Positions 1 to 7,123 of a DNA stretch of 11,338 nt are shown here, one piece after another. A program made the position numbers and the translations under genes. This DNA comes from Acidobacteriota bacterium. GTDB lineage: Bacteria > Acidobacteriota > Vicinamibacteria > Vicinamibacterales > 2-12-FULL-66-21. Position 1 is the first letter of the stretch. Each line of letters starts with the position of its first letter. The stretch covers positions 1-11,338 of the forward strand of contig JACDDJ010000077.1 of NCBI GenBank assembly GCA_013817065.1, read 5' to 3'. Below the pieces are notes generated by a model that was given only the letters and a program-made list of their open reading frames with translations, was not told the DNA's origin and ran no database searches.

Positions 1-703
1 CCTTCACGATGATCTCGAACTGATCGGCGGCCGCCATGAACGGGCCGCTGCGGTAGGTGATCACGCCGGTCGGCACGTTCGCGAAGACGTGCAGGCCAAA
101 GATCGCATCGACCTTCGGGTCGAGCATCACACCTTCTTTCACCATCAGCTCGGCACCGGCCGGGCGCTCCTCGATCGGCGCCTGTTCCTCGGCCGGCTGG
201 AAGATGAATTTCACAGTGCCGGGCAGGCGGTCCTTCATCTGCGTCAGCACTTTGGCAGTCGCGAGCAGAATCGCGACGTGCGCGTCGTGCCCGCAGGCGT
301 GCATGACGCCGACCTTGTTGCCTTCGTATTCAGCGGTGGCTTTGCTGGCGAAGGGCAGATCGACTTCCTCGCGCACCGGCAGCGCGTCCATGTCGGCGCG
401 CAGTGCGACCACCGGGCCCGGCCGTCCACCATTCAGCAGGGCAACGACACCGTGACGGGCGATCCCGGTCTGCGGCTCCAGCCCGAAGCTCTTGAGCTTG
501 TCGACGACGAACTTCGAGGTCTCGACTTCCCGGTTCGACAGTTCAGGATTCTGATGAAGGTGGCGCCTCCAGGCCAGAAGGTCCGCCTCGACGGCGGACG
601 ACAGTTTGTCGATCTCGGCAGCCAGGGATTGTGCCGACGCCTCCGGAACGAACACGGCGCTGGCGAACACGAGCAGGCAGACGGGCACAAGCTTCATACG
701 CAT
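1..703 (-). CDS. Exported M20-family amidohydrolase, 3' end cut by window edge
   Basis: The first 234 residues are present; the reading frame is still open at base 1. This is an M20 (probably M20D-like) metal-dependent amidohydrolase or carboxypeptidase, a family that cleaves N-acyl or amide bonds with a two-metal centre. Visible family blocks are RRHLHQNPELS (46-56), LRADMDALPV (101-110), the metal-binding MHACGHDAH (134-142, with Cys137 and His139), QPAEE (169-173) and GLHV (203-206, His205). The C-terminal metal His lies outside the window. Residues 1-24 form a signal peptide (hydrophobic LVPVCLLVFASAVFV, then ASA|Q), so the enzyme is likely periplasmic or secreted. The start is ATG at 703-701; a second in-frame ATG at 697-695 would also keep the signal peptide, and neither has a strong ribosome site. 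It is divergent from the methyltransferase. The exact substrate cannot be told. Confidence 0.93.
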   Translation of the reverse strand, partial: MRMKLVPVCLLVFASAVFVPEASAQSLAAEIDKLSSAVEADLLAWRRHLHQNPELSNREVETSKFVVDKLKSFGLEPQTGIARHGVVALLNGGRPGPVVALRADMDALPVREEVDLPFASKATAEYEGNKVGVMHACGHDAHVAILLATAKVLTQMKDRLPGTVKFIFQPAEEQAPIEERPAGAELMVKEGVMLDPKVDAIFGLHVFANVPTGVITYRSGPFMAAADQFEIIVK

Positions 704-791
704 TGGGAAACCCTACACCAAAAAAGTCAGGATGGGTCTGTTCCGAGAACCGTCGATCGGTAGCGGGTTCGCTGGACCGCACACAGGGATC

Positions 792-831
792 ATGGTCGCG
801 GCGATATACTCGATGGTCGGGACGAGACCAT
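792..831. promoter_or_regulatory. Repeats around a -10-like box upstream of the methyltransferase gene
   Basis: The intergenic region 704-884 separates two divergent genes. It contains TATACT at 805-810, a good -10-like hexamer for the plus strand, but I found no convincing -35 at the right distance. The box is flanked by two copies of ATGGTCG (792-798 and 813-819) whose starts are 21 bp apart, about two helical turns. The second copy forms an inverted repeat with GACCAT at 826-831 (7-base loop), and CATGGTC at 791-797 is the exact complement of GACCATG at 826-832. This could be an operator overlapping the promoter or a hairpin in the leader. Chance is not excluded at this length. Confidence 0.3.
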
Positions 832-868
832 GACTGTCTCACCGAGGTCGTGCCGGCCAACGCCGGTC

Positions 869-873
869 AGGAG
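869..873 (+). promoter_or_regulatory. Ribosome binding site AGGAG
   Basis: AGGAG lies 11 bases before the ATG at 885. It supports this start, which places a complete signal peptide at the N-terminus, over the out-of-frame start candidates nearby. Confidence 0.6.
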
Positions 874-884
874 TAAAGCACATC

Positions 885-1676
885 ATGATTGATACCCGTG
901 TCATTCGGGGGGCAGTTCTCGCCCTCTGCGTTTCGCTGGCTGCAGGCAGCGCGTTTGCGCAGACCGGCACCAAACCCAAGTTCGAACCCCAGAGCGGTCA
1001 GGCCGGCAAGGACGTCGTCTGGGTTCCGACGCCGCAGGTCCTCGTCGACAAGATGCTCAGCATGGCGAAAGTAACGCCGCAGGATTTCGTGATGGATCTC
1101 GGCTCGGGCGACGGGCGCACCGTCATCTCGGCCGCGAAGCTCGGCGCGACGGCAATGGGGATCGAGTACAACCCCGAGATGGTCGAGCTCTCGAAGCAGA
1201 ACGCGGAGGCTGCTGGAGTCAACGGCAAGGCCACGTTTATGAAGGCCGACCTGTTCGAGACCGACCTGTCCAGGGCCACGGTCATCACGATGTTCCTGCT
1301 GCCGCAGATCAACGTGAAGCTCCGTCCGAAGATCCTCGATCTCAAACCGGGAACGCGCATCGTGTCGAACTCCTTCACGATGGAGGACTGGGAAGCTGAC
1401 GAGACGGCGACCGTCACCGAGGGTTGCACCAGCTGGTGCAACGCACTGCTGTGGATCGTGCCCGCCAAGGTCGAAGGCACCTGGGTAACGACACAGGGTG
1501 ATCTGGTGCTCAAGCAGCAGTACCAGATGGTGAGCGGCACGTTCGGCGGCAAGCCGATCACCGAGGGACGTTTGCACGGCGCCGACTTGAAGTTCACCGT
1601 CGGTGGCACCGAGTACACCGGCAAGGTGAGCGGCGACAGCATTCAGGGTGGCCGCTGGACGGCGACCAAGAAGTAG
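885..1676 (+). CDS. Exported class I SAM-methyltransferase-fold protein
   Basis: 263 residues. Residues 1-25 form a signal peptide (Arg at 5 and 8, hydrophobic GAVLALCVSLAAGSAF, then AFA|Q). Residues about 45-160 have the class I SAM-dependent methyltransferase fold: a helix with VDKMLSMAKV, motif I DLGSGDGRT (71-79), the acidic residue ending strand 2 in GIEYNP (Glu94), ADLFETDL (121-128) for motif III, and TMFLLPQIN (135-143) for motif IV. A pair of cysteines sits in CTSWC (181-185). The last 70 residues (about 193-263) look like a separate beta-rich module, with alternating strands such as GTWVTTQGDLVLKQQ and GGTEYTGKVSGDSI. The substrate is unknown. The signal peptide is puzzling because S-adenosylmethionine is cytoplasmic, so it may be a membrane anchor or the fold may have another role. 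The next gene may be co-transcribed. Confidence 0.85.
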   Translation: MIDTRVIRGAVLALCVSLAAGSAFAQTGTKPKFEPQSGQAGKDVVWVPTPQVLVDKMLSMAKVTPQDFVMDLGSGDGRTVISAAKLGATAMGIEYNPEMVELSKQNAEAAGVNGKATFMKADLFETDLSRATVITMFLLPQINVKLRPKILDLKPGTRIVSNSFTMEDWEADETATVTEGCTSWCNALLWIVPAKVEGTWVTTQGDLVLKQQYQMVSGTFGGKPITEGRLHGADLKFTVGGTEYTGKVSGDSIQGGRWTATKK

Positions 1677-1680
1677 GTTC

Positions 1681-1710
1681 CGCCTTCGCCAAGGCTACGA
1701 CGGGACAGGC
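1681..1710 (+). repeat. Intergenic REP-like hairpin repeat
   Basis: Five bases after the methyltransferase stop lies a 30-base element containing GCCTTcgccAAGGC (1682-1695, a 5-bp stem with a 4-base loop), followed by TACGACGGGACAGGC. Read as codons in one frame it gives RQGYDGTG. From memory, very similar elements, read as RQGYGG-type peptides at spurious N-termini, are scattered through Acidobacteria-like metagenome sequences; this is recollection, not a search result. It may act as an mRNA hairpin between the two plus-strand genes. There is no T tract, so it is not a classical terminator. Confidence 0.45.
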
Positions 1711-1728
1711 TGGTCCAGAATCTCACTC

Positions 1729-3654
1729 GTGTATCAGTTGACGCGCACGCTCCTCGGATCCCTCGCAGGGGCGTGCGCGGCTCTTGCCGCGCTCGCGGCG
1801 TTCACCCTCTCTGAACCCGCCGTCGTCATCGACATGGACGTCGACCTGCCGCGCGCGGTCACGTCAGGCTTCTACCCGGTCGAGCGCACGAAAGACGAGA
1901 CCTTCGTCTGGACCATGCCGCTCGCGACGATGACGCTGCGCGGCCTCGATCGTGACGTCGAGTGGTCATGCCGGGCGCGGCTGCGCGGCGCCCGGCCGAA
2001 GGATGTGCCGCCCGCGCAGGTGGCAATCGGCGTCGACGGCGTCACCGTGCAGACGCACACGGCCGGTGATGTCTACGAGGACGTCGCCGCGACGTTACCG
2101 ATCAGGCCCGGGAGCTCGTCTGCGTCGCTGACGATCAGTGCAACTCCGCCTTATGTTCCGCCAAGCGATCCGCGCCAGCTCGGGGTCATGCTCGACGAGG
2201 TTCGATGCGAGCCGGTGGCCGGCCGGGTAGCGCCACCCTCATCCGTGATGCTCGCCGCGGGAGTTTCCGGCGCGGCCTTCGGCGCGCTGTTCTCACTCAC
2301 GCTCGGCAGCGGTCTGTCGATTGCCGCCGCCATCCTGCTTGTGAGCGCCGGGCTCGCATCACTCCTGACAACGGGCGTTGCCTCCTACTCGCGCGCGTAT
2401 CTCGACTGGATCGTGCCGGTGTCGATGTTCTGCGCGGGCGCCGGAGCAGTCCTCACCATTGCTAGTTGGCGCCGCCGTCCTGTCCATCCGGCCGGACGGT
2501 TCGTGCTGGCATTCTCCTCGGCCGTCTTGTGCCTGAAGGTCCTGGCGCTCCTCCATCCGTCGAAAGAGGTCGTGGACGCGATATTCCAGGCCCACCGCCT
2601 CGATTCGGTCCTGAACGGCAATTACTTCTTTACGCAGTTGATGCCGGGCGGCGTTCGCTTCCCGTATGCGATCGGGCTGTATGTGACTGCGGCACCGTGG
2701 GCGGGTCTGATCCCCGATCACGTCGCGCTACTGCGGATCGTCGTGCTCGTGGCCGAAACACTGGCCGCTGCCCTGCTCTATGTCGCGGTGGTGCGTGCGT
2801 GGGGTGATCGCCTGGCTGGTGCTGCCGCCGTCGTTCTTTATCACGCCGCTCCACTCTCCTACGTCGTCATCGGGAACGCGAACCTGACGTTTGCGTTCGG
2901 TCAGTCAATCGCCACGATCGCCGTCACACTGGCAGTCATCGCAGGTTTCGATCGGCGGGCGCTGCTGGCAACTCTCGGACTATTCGTGGTCGCGTCACTC
3001 GCGTTCCTCTCACACGTCGGCGTCTTCCCTCTCGTCGGCCTGACGCTGTTCGGAACAGGGCTCTTGTATGCGTTCTTCGGTGGAGTCGAACTGCGGTCCT
3101 CTGCGCGCGCGGTTCTGATTGCCAGCGTGCTGGCGGCGATCTTCGCCGTCGCAGCCTACTACGCGCACTTCCCTGAGGTATGGCGAACGCTGAGCAGCGT
3201 CAGTTCGGCGCCGCAACCGGCGGGCGCCGCGGTTGATTCGGCGGGCCGTTCTGCCCCGGCCGCGCTCGGTGTCGTCGAACGAGCCACGAGAGCTGCTCGC
3301 ATCGGGGTGGACGCCTACGGTCCGTGGCTGCTCTTACTCGTACCGCTTGGTGGGATGGCATTGCGGCGGCGGCGTCGGGATCGTCTGACGCTCGCGCTCG
3401 CCGGCTGGACGATCAGCTTTGTCGTGTTCCTCGCCTTCCGCGTGCTCGCGCCGGTCGATGCGCAGTTCCAGCGTTACGCGGACGAGTTCATCCATCGCGT
3501 CTACGGAATGACGTTACCGGCGGCGGCGATCGTCACCGCCTCAGGCGCGGCATGGGCGTGGCGGCAGAACATCGCCTGGCGAATCGTCGGCGGCGCAGTG
3601 ACGCTCGCCGCGGTTGCCGCGGGTACCTACCACTGGGCAAGCTGGTTCAGATAA
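1729..3654 (+). CDS. Polytopic membrane protein, GT-C glycosyltransferase-like
   Basis: 641 residues from a GTG start at 1729. The frame runs open further upstream to 1648, but those codons cover the previous gene's end and the hairpin repeat, so I prefer GTG, which places a membrane segment at residues 7-27. Residues about 30-170 form a soluble, probably periplasmic, beta-rich domain (GFYPVE, TFVWTMPLATMTLRGLD, QVAIGVDGVTVQTH, PSDPRQLGVMLDEV). Around fourteen hydrophobic segments follow between 173 and 634. The loop at 276-325 (HPSKEVVDAIFQAHRLD, then NGNYFFTQLMPGG, FPYAIGLYVTAAPW) resembles the first catalytic loop of GT-C enzymes such as PMT/ArnT relatives, which use lipid-phosphate sugars. 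The usual paired acidic motif there is not clear, so activity is uncertain. It is probably an envelope glycan or polyisoprenyl-sugar enzyme, or an unassigned transporter-like protein. Confidence 0.8.
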   Translation: MYQLTRTLLGSLAGACAALAALAAFTLSEPAVVIDMDVDLPRAVTSGFYPVERTKDETFVWTMPLATMTLRGLDRDVEWSCRARLRGARPKDVPPAQVAIGVDGVTVQTHTAGDVYEDVAATLPIRPGSSSASLTISATPPYVPPSDPRQLGVMLDEVRCEPVAGRVAPPSSVMLAAGVSGAAFGALFSLTLGSGLSIAAAILLVSAGLASLLTTGVASYSRAYLDWIVPVSMFCAGAGAVLTIASWRRRPVHPAGRFVLAFSSAVLCLKVLALLHPSKEVVDAIFQAHRLDSVLNGNYFFTQLMPGGVRFPYAIGLYVTAAPWAGLIPDHVALLRIVVLVAETLAAALLYVAVVRAWGDRLAGAAAVVLYHAAPLSYVVIGNANLTFAFGQSIATIAVTLAVIAGFDRRALLATLGLFVVASLAFLSHVGVFPLVGLTLFGTGLLYAFFGGVELRSSARAVLIASVLAAIFAVAAYYAHFPEVWRTLSSVSSAPQPAGAAVDSAGRSAPAALGVVERATRAARIGVDAYGPWLLLLVPLGGMALRRRRRDRLTLALAGWTISFVVFLAFRVLAPVDAQFQRYADEFIHRVYGMTLPAAAIVTASGAAWAWRQNIAWRIVGGAVTLAAVAAGTYHWASWFR

Positions 3655-3685
3655 TCAATCCGCGCACGTCGCACGTCGAACGTTC

Positions 3686-4300
3686 TCAACGCCTCAGCAC
3701 GATCCCCACTGAGGCGGTCACATACCGCAGATGAACGGGGCCGATCGACGGGACGTCTTCATCATCCAGTCGGTTGAGCGTGCTGTGATAGCGAATGTCG
3801 AATCGCAGCCCGGTGCGCTCGGAGAGAAACCCGACGGCGCCGCCACCGATATTGAAGCCGGGGGTGTTGACGTCGATCAGAAGCACGTCCTCGGTTGCCG
3901 ACGTCCGCGCGTGCATCAGGCCGAACCCACCTGACACGAACGGCCGCAGTCCGTACTCGGTCCAGCGCCGCGGCGTCGTTATAACGACGTTCGCCATCGC
4001 GCTGACCGCGCGGCTGCTCTCGATCCGATCGACATCGTCCTGCTCGAAGAAGCCCGGTGTCCAGATCGACAGTACCTCGGCCCCGAAGATACCGCTGCCC
4101 AGCAGCGCCACACTGCCGCCCACGTGACCATGTCTCTTACCGGTGCCGCCTTCGGCATCGAACAGGCTGGTATTGCCAAAGGCCGTGAAGCCGGCCATCG
4201 GCGTGAAGTGCCATTCGGCGTTGGCCGTGCGTGCGGAGCTCAGGACGATGACGCCGCAGAGCGCGAGCATTTTCAGCAGCGCGGCGCGGCTAGGTGACAA
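3686..4300 (-). CDS. Small outer-membrane beta-barrel protein
   Basis: 204 residues from a TTG start at 4300, the last gene of a three-gene operon. The TTG start overlaps the stop of the upstream gene by 11 bases and gives a proper signal peptide with Arg5 and Lys10, a hydrophobic core and ANA|E at 26-29. The first ATG (4270) would leave a shorter peptide without positive charges, but cannot be ruled out. The mature part alternates polar and hydrophobic residues with many Gly and aromatics (FTPMAGFTAFGN, GGSVALLGSGIFGAEV, LRPFVSGGFGLMHA, FNIGGGAVGFLSERTGLRFDIRYH, YVTASVGIVLRR), as in 8-strand OmpA/OmpW-like barrels. Unusually, it ends in Arg-Arg and not an aromatic residue. The partner or ligand is unknown. 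It converges with the membrane-protein gene on the other strand, with only 31 bases between them and no clear terminator. Confidence 0.8.
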   Translation of the reverse strand: MSPSRAALLKMLALCGVIVLSSARTANAEWHFTPMAGFTAFGNTSLFDAEGGTGKRHGHVGGSVALLGSGIFGAEVLSIWTPGFFEQDDVDRIESSRAVSAMANVVITTPRRWTEYGLRPFVSGGFGLMHARTSATEDVLLIDVNTPGFNIGGGAVGFLSERTGLRFDIRYHSTLNRLDDEDVPSIGPVHLRYVTASVGIVLRR

Positions 4301-5363
4301 GCTTCAAGTACAGCTGCGCGAAAAGTGAGCGTGTCAGGTCGCCCTGCTGAAGCATGAACAGCGTGTTCAATCGATCGCTGTTCGCGAGCAGGATCAGGGT
4401 GAGGTTGCGTTCGGGCAGCTTGATGATCAGCGACGAGTAGGCATTCGGCACGACGCCGAAGGTCCACACGACACGCTGGCCGCGATGGGTCTGCACGAAC
4501 CAGCCGAGGCCGGTCGGCATCGTGGCGCCGCGGTGGACGACCGGCTGCCACGCCTGCGCGGTGGTCTCTTCGAGCAACAGCAGATCGGCGTCAAGCGCGC
4601 CGTCGAGTTTGGCAAGATCTCGCACTGTCGACACGAGGCCGCCCACGGCCGACACCGGCGTCGGTGGCACCTGCGTGACTTCGGCCCGGCCCCGGCTGTC
4701 GACTTTGTAACCGGTGGCGAGACGTGCCATTACCCGCCGGTATCGTTCGAGTTCGAGCGGCTCGAACAGCCCGTCCTGCAGTTCTACGTCAGGATCTCTG
4801 AGGTCGGTCCCGGGAACCGAATCGACCATCGCCAGCCGGTTCAGGATCCGGTGCGATACCGACTTGCGGTACGGCTGCGGCGCACAGCGCTCCATGACCC
4901 GAGCAAGCTGCGCATAACGCTCAGGGTTGTAGAGGAACGGCTCGGCCTCGGGATCGAGGTTCGTGTGGCTGAGGACCTGGCGCAGAGTCGCATTGCCGTC
5001 CGGCACCTGGATTCCGTACTGCCCCAGCGGCCGATCGAGCTCGAGGTGCCGCTGCTCTACGCATTGCAGCAGGAGCACAGCGGCAAGCGAGCCGGCCGCC
5101 TCGCCAACCATGTATGGCGTGTCAGGAGTCGCTCGGAGACGAGTCGCAACGTTCTGGAATCCGTAGCCCTTTTCCCAGAGCACGACACCATCGCGCACGA
5201 GTGCGGCCGACATACCCGGGATCGCCGTTTGCTGGCGCAGCGCCTCCAGGTAGGAATCGAGTACCGGGATGATACCGAAGGGCGTGAATACCGGCTGCTG
5301 TCCGGTGATACCGGTGCTCCAGAGCAGGACGACAAGCGAGGCGACACCAAAGAGCTTGCGCAT
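4290..5363 (-). CDS. Exported class-C beta-lactamase-like protein with lost catalytic motifs
   Basis: 357 residues with a signal peptide (MRKLFGVASLVVLLWSTGITGQ). The fold follows the serine hydrolase/class-C beta-lactamase family: IPGMSAALVRDGVVLWEKGYGFQNV (48-72), TPYMVGEAAGSLAAVLLLQ (82-100), LRQVLSHT (127-134), VSAVGGLVSTVRDLAKL (238-253), SSLIIKLPERNLTLILLANSD (310-330). All three active-site motifs are altered. At the SxxK position the sequence is E88-A-A-G91, so both nucleophile and lysine are gone. The YxN position reads Y145-N-P147. The HxG/KTG position reads W300-T-F-G303. The frame is intact over the full family length, so this is a pseudoenzyme, not a decayed gene. The ATG lies one base after the stop of the DUF4390 gene, with no Shine-Dalgarno of its own, implying translational coupling. 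A binding or scaffolding role in the envelope is inference. Confidence 0.88.
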   Translation of the reverse strand: MRKLFGVASLVVLLWSTGITGQQPVFTPFGIIPVLDSYLEALRQQTAIPGMSAALVRDGVVLWEKGYGFQNVATRLRATPDTPYMVGEAAGSLAAVLLLQCVEQRHLELDRPLGQYGIQVPDGNATLRQVLSHTNLDPEAEPFLYNPERYAQLARVMERCAPQPYRKSVSHRILNRLAMVDSVPGTDLRDPDVELQDGLFEPLELERYRRVMARLATGYKVDSRGRAEVTQVPPTPVSAVGGLVSTVRDLAKLDGALDADLLLLEETTAQAWQPVVHRGATMPTGLGWFVQTHRGQRVVWTFGVVPNAYSSLIIKLPERNLTLILLANSDRLNTLFMLQQGDLTRSLFAQLYLKLVT

Positions 5364-5364
5364 G

Positions 5365-5892
5365 TCAGCGGATCAGCGTGAACTTCGTGAATGCCGTGAC
5401 GTCGTCACCGCGCCACGGCCAGACGAATCCGGCGTTGCGAGGCGCGGCGTGCGCACTGACTCGAACGTAATACTCGCCGTTGCTTTCGAGCTGCACGCTG
5501 CTGAAGAGAGGCAGTCGATCGAACTGGTCGGTCAGCCACCGCCACGCGACTTCCTCGCTGTCGGTGGTGTCGGGCCGCTCGATGCGGTTATCGAGTGTGC
5601 GCGTGAGCAGGTAGCGGCGCGTGAGGTTGTCGTATCGAACCGTCGCTCTCACTACCGTGGCCGCGATGGTGCGGTCGACCCAGATCGCCGAATTGCGCCG
5701 CAGCTCGACCTTGTAGACAAAGCTCACCGCCATCCCGCTGCGGATCGTGGTGCGAACTTCGTCGGTCAGTTCCTGTTGCAGCTCGAACGACACGAGCACC
5801 TGCCCGTCGCGCGGCAGTGGGGCCACCTTGAGCGTCTGGTCAAACGGACCGGCAAGCGCGAGCAGGGCTGAAATCAGAACGACGGCAAACAT
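5365..5892 (-). CDS. DUF4390 family protein
   Basis: 175 residues, first gene of the three-gene minus operon. It begins with a hydrophobic stretch (FAVVLISALLALAG) that is probably a signal peptide or anchor, though there is no basic n-region. The rest matches the DUF4390 pattern as I know it: DGQVLVSFELQQELTDEV (29-46), RSGMAVSFVYKVELRR (51-66), then a WVDRTI strand, VRYDNLTRRYLLTRTLDN (85-102), a helix around SEEVAWRWLTDQF (112-124), YYVRVSAHAA (141-150) and a C-terminal strand FTKFTLIR. The function of the family is not known; elsewhere it occurs as a predicted exported protein, often near two-component genes. The start ATG (5892-5890) has a candidate promoter only a few bases upstream. 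Confidence 0.8.
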   Translation of the reverse strand: MFAVVLISALLALAGPFDQTLKVAPLPRDGQVLVSFELQQELTDEVRTTIRSGMAVSFVYKVELRRNSAIWVDRTIAATVVRATVRYDNLTRRYLLTRTLDNRIERPDTTDSEEVAWRWLTDQFDRLPLFSSVQLESNGEYYVRVSAHAAPRNAGFVWPWRGDDVTAFTKFTLIR

Positions 5893-5907
5893 GTGAATGG
5901 GCAGCTC

Positions 5908-5936
5908 ATGATAATCCGCAACGTCCTTTCTTGCAA
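5908..5936 (-). promoter_or_regulatory. Candidate sigma-70 promoter of the DUF4390 operon
   Basis: On the minus strand TTGCAA (5936-5931) and TATCAT (5913-5908) are separated by exactly 17 bases. The -10 matches the consensus at five of six positions and the -35 at four. Transcription would begin near 5901, leaving a leader of only about 8 bases before the ATG at 5892, so the message would be nearly leaderless. This agrees with the absence of a visible ribosome binding site. Acidobacterial promoter rules are less well known than those of E. coli, so this is a candidate only. Confidence 0.4.
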
Positions 5937-5971
5937 AGAGTTAGCTGCGGCATCCCGCGACCGACGCGTTA

Positions 5972-6060
5972 ATGGCCGGCCTGACGATCCTCAACAAACT
6001 TGGGTGTGATGCCATCGCTCCGGGCTCGTTCTTCGTCAAAGAGGGCACGGAGGCGGATTG

Positions 6061-6061
<1 letters not shown>
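5972..6061 (+). CDS. Possible 29-codon leader ORF coupled to the ABC ATPase
   Basis: A small ORF (MAGLTILNKLG..., ending EGTEAD) starts at ATG 5972 and its TGA shares one base with the ATPase start, as TGATG at 6059-6063. The overlap geometry is typical of translational coupling. It has no recognisable family and no strong ribosome binding site of its own, and the 30-codon length is within chance expectation. It may be a leader peptide, or nothing. Confidence 0.2.
6049..6053 (+). promoter_or_regulatory. Ribosome binding site GGAGG
   Basis: GGAGG sits 7 bases before the ATG at 6061, an ideal spacing. It decides the ATPase start in favour of ATG 6061 over the in-frame TTG at 6058. Confidence 0.7.
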
Positions 6062-6831
<770 letters not shown>

Positions 6832-6949
6832 TTTCTACCGCATAACAAACTGACACTTACACGAGACCGGCGCTAACGCGGTCCGCCTCACTGCCCGTTC
6901 CGTCTGAAGGCTGAGTCGGAACCGAACTTGCACTAGCGCGAGTCCGATC

Positions 6950-7123
6950 ATGATCAATCTTTGGCTCATCGCGGCTGGCGTCCTGGTGGCCGCTGGTGCC
7001 GCCGCACTGGCGCGCCGCACACGTTCCTCGGATTCGTCCTCGCTGGCCCCTCCTGACACCGCGGTCCCGCCGGTCAGCAGCGAGTGGCTGTCGAACGCAC
7101 GCGGCAAGGCTGAGCATTCGTGA
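6950..7123 (+). CDS. Small single-span membrane protein (57 residues)
   Basis: A short gene with GC-rich codon use like its neighbours. Residues 3-20 (NLWLIAAGVLVAAGAAAL) form one membrane helix, followed by ARRTR, which by the positive-inside rule puts the C-terminal tail in the cytoplasm. The tail is Ser/Pro-rich and ends in SEWLSNARGKAEHS. No family recognised. Its TGA stop (7121-7123) overlaps the GTG start of the HTH gene (7120-7122) in a GTGA junction, which is the main evidence that it is translated. Upstream, 6832-6949 shows no clear promoter or terminator. I infer that it anchors or controls the HTH protein made from the same message. Confidence 0.6.
   Translation: MINLWLIAAGVLVAAGAAALARRTRSSDSSSLAPPDTAVPPVSSEWLSNARGKAEHS

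Noticed and set aside
89..763. Long plus-strand ORF opposite the M20 gene
   Set aside because: Shadow frame in GC-rich DNA; the minus strand carries clear M20 motifs and a signal peptide.
867..1642. Minus-strand ORFs opposite the methyltransferase gene
   Set aside because: The plus frame has a Shine-Dalgarno sequence, a signal peptide and methyltransferase motif I; the others are shadows.
1648..1728. Upstream extension of the membrane-protein frame
   Set aside because: It overlaps the methyltransferase end and reads through the hairpin repeat, giving a charged non-conserved leader before the true hydrophobic N-terminus.
3655..3685. Terminator between the convergent membrane-protein and barrel genes
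   Set aside because: Only short ACGT palindromes and repeated GCACGTC are present; no stable stem followed by a T tract.
4485..5381. 298-codon plus-strand ORF antisense to the serine-hydrolase-like gene
   Set aside because: Arg/Glu/His-rich composition with no family features; it is the complement of a well-supported coding frame.
6865..6883. GACCG/CGGTC inverted repeat after the ATPase gene as a terminator
   Set aside because: A 5-bp stem with a 9-base loop and no T tract is too weak to call.
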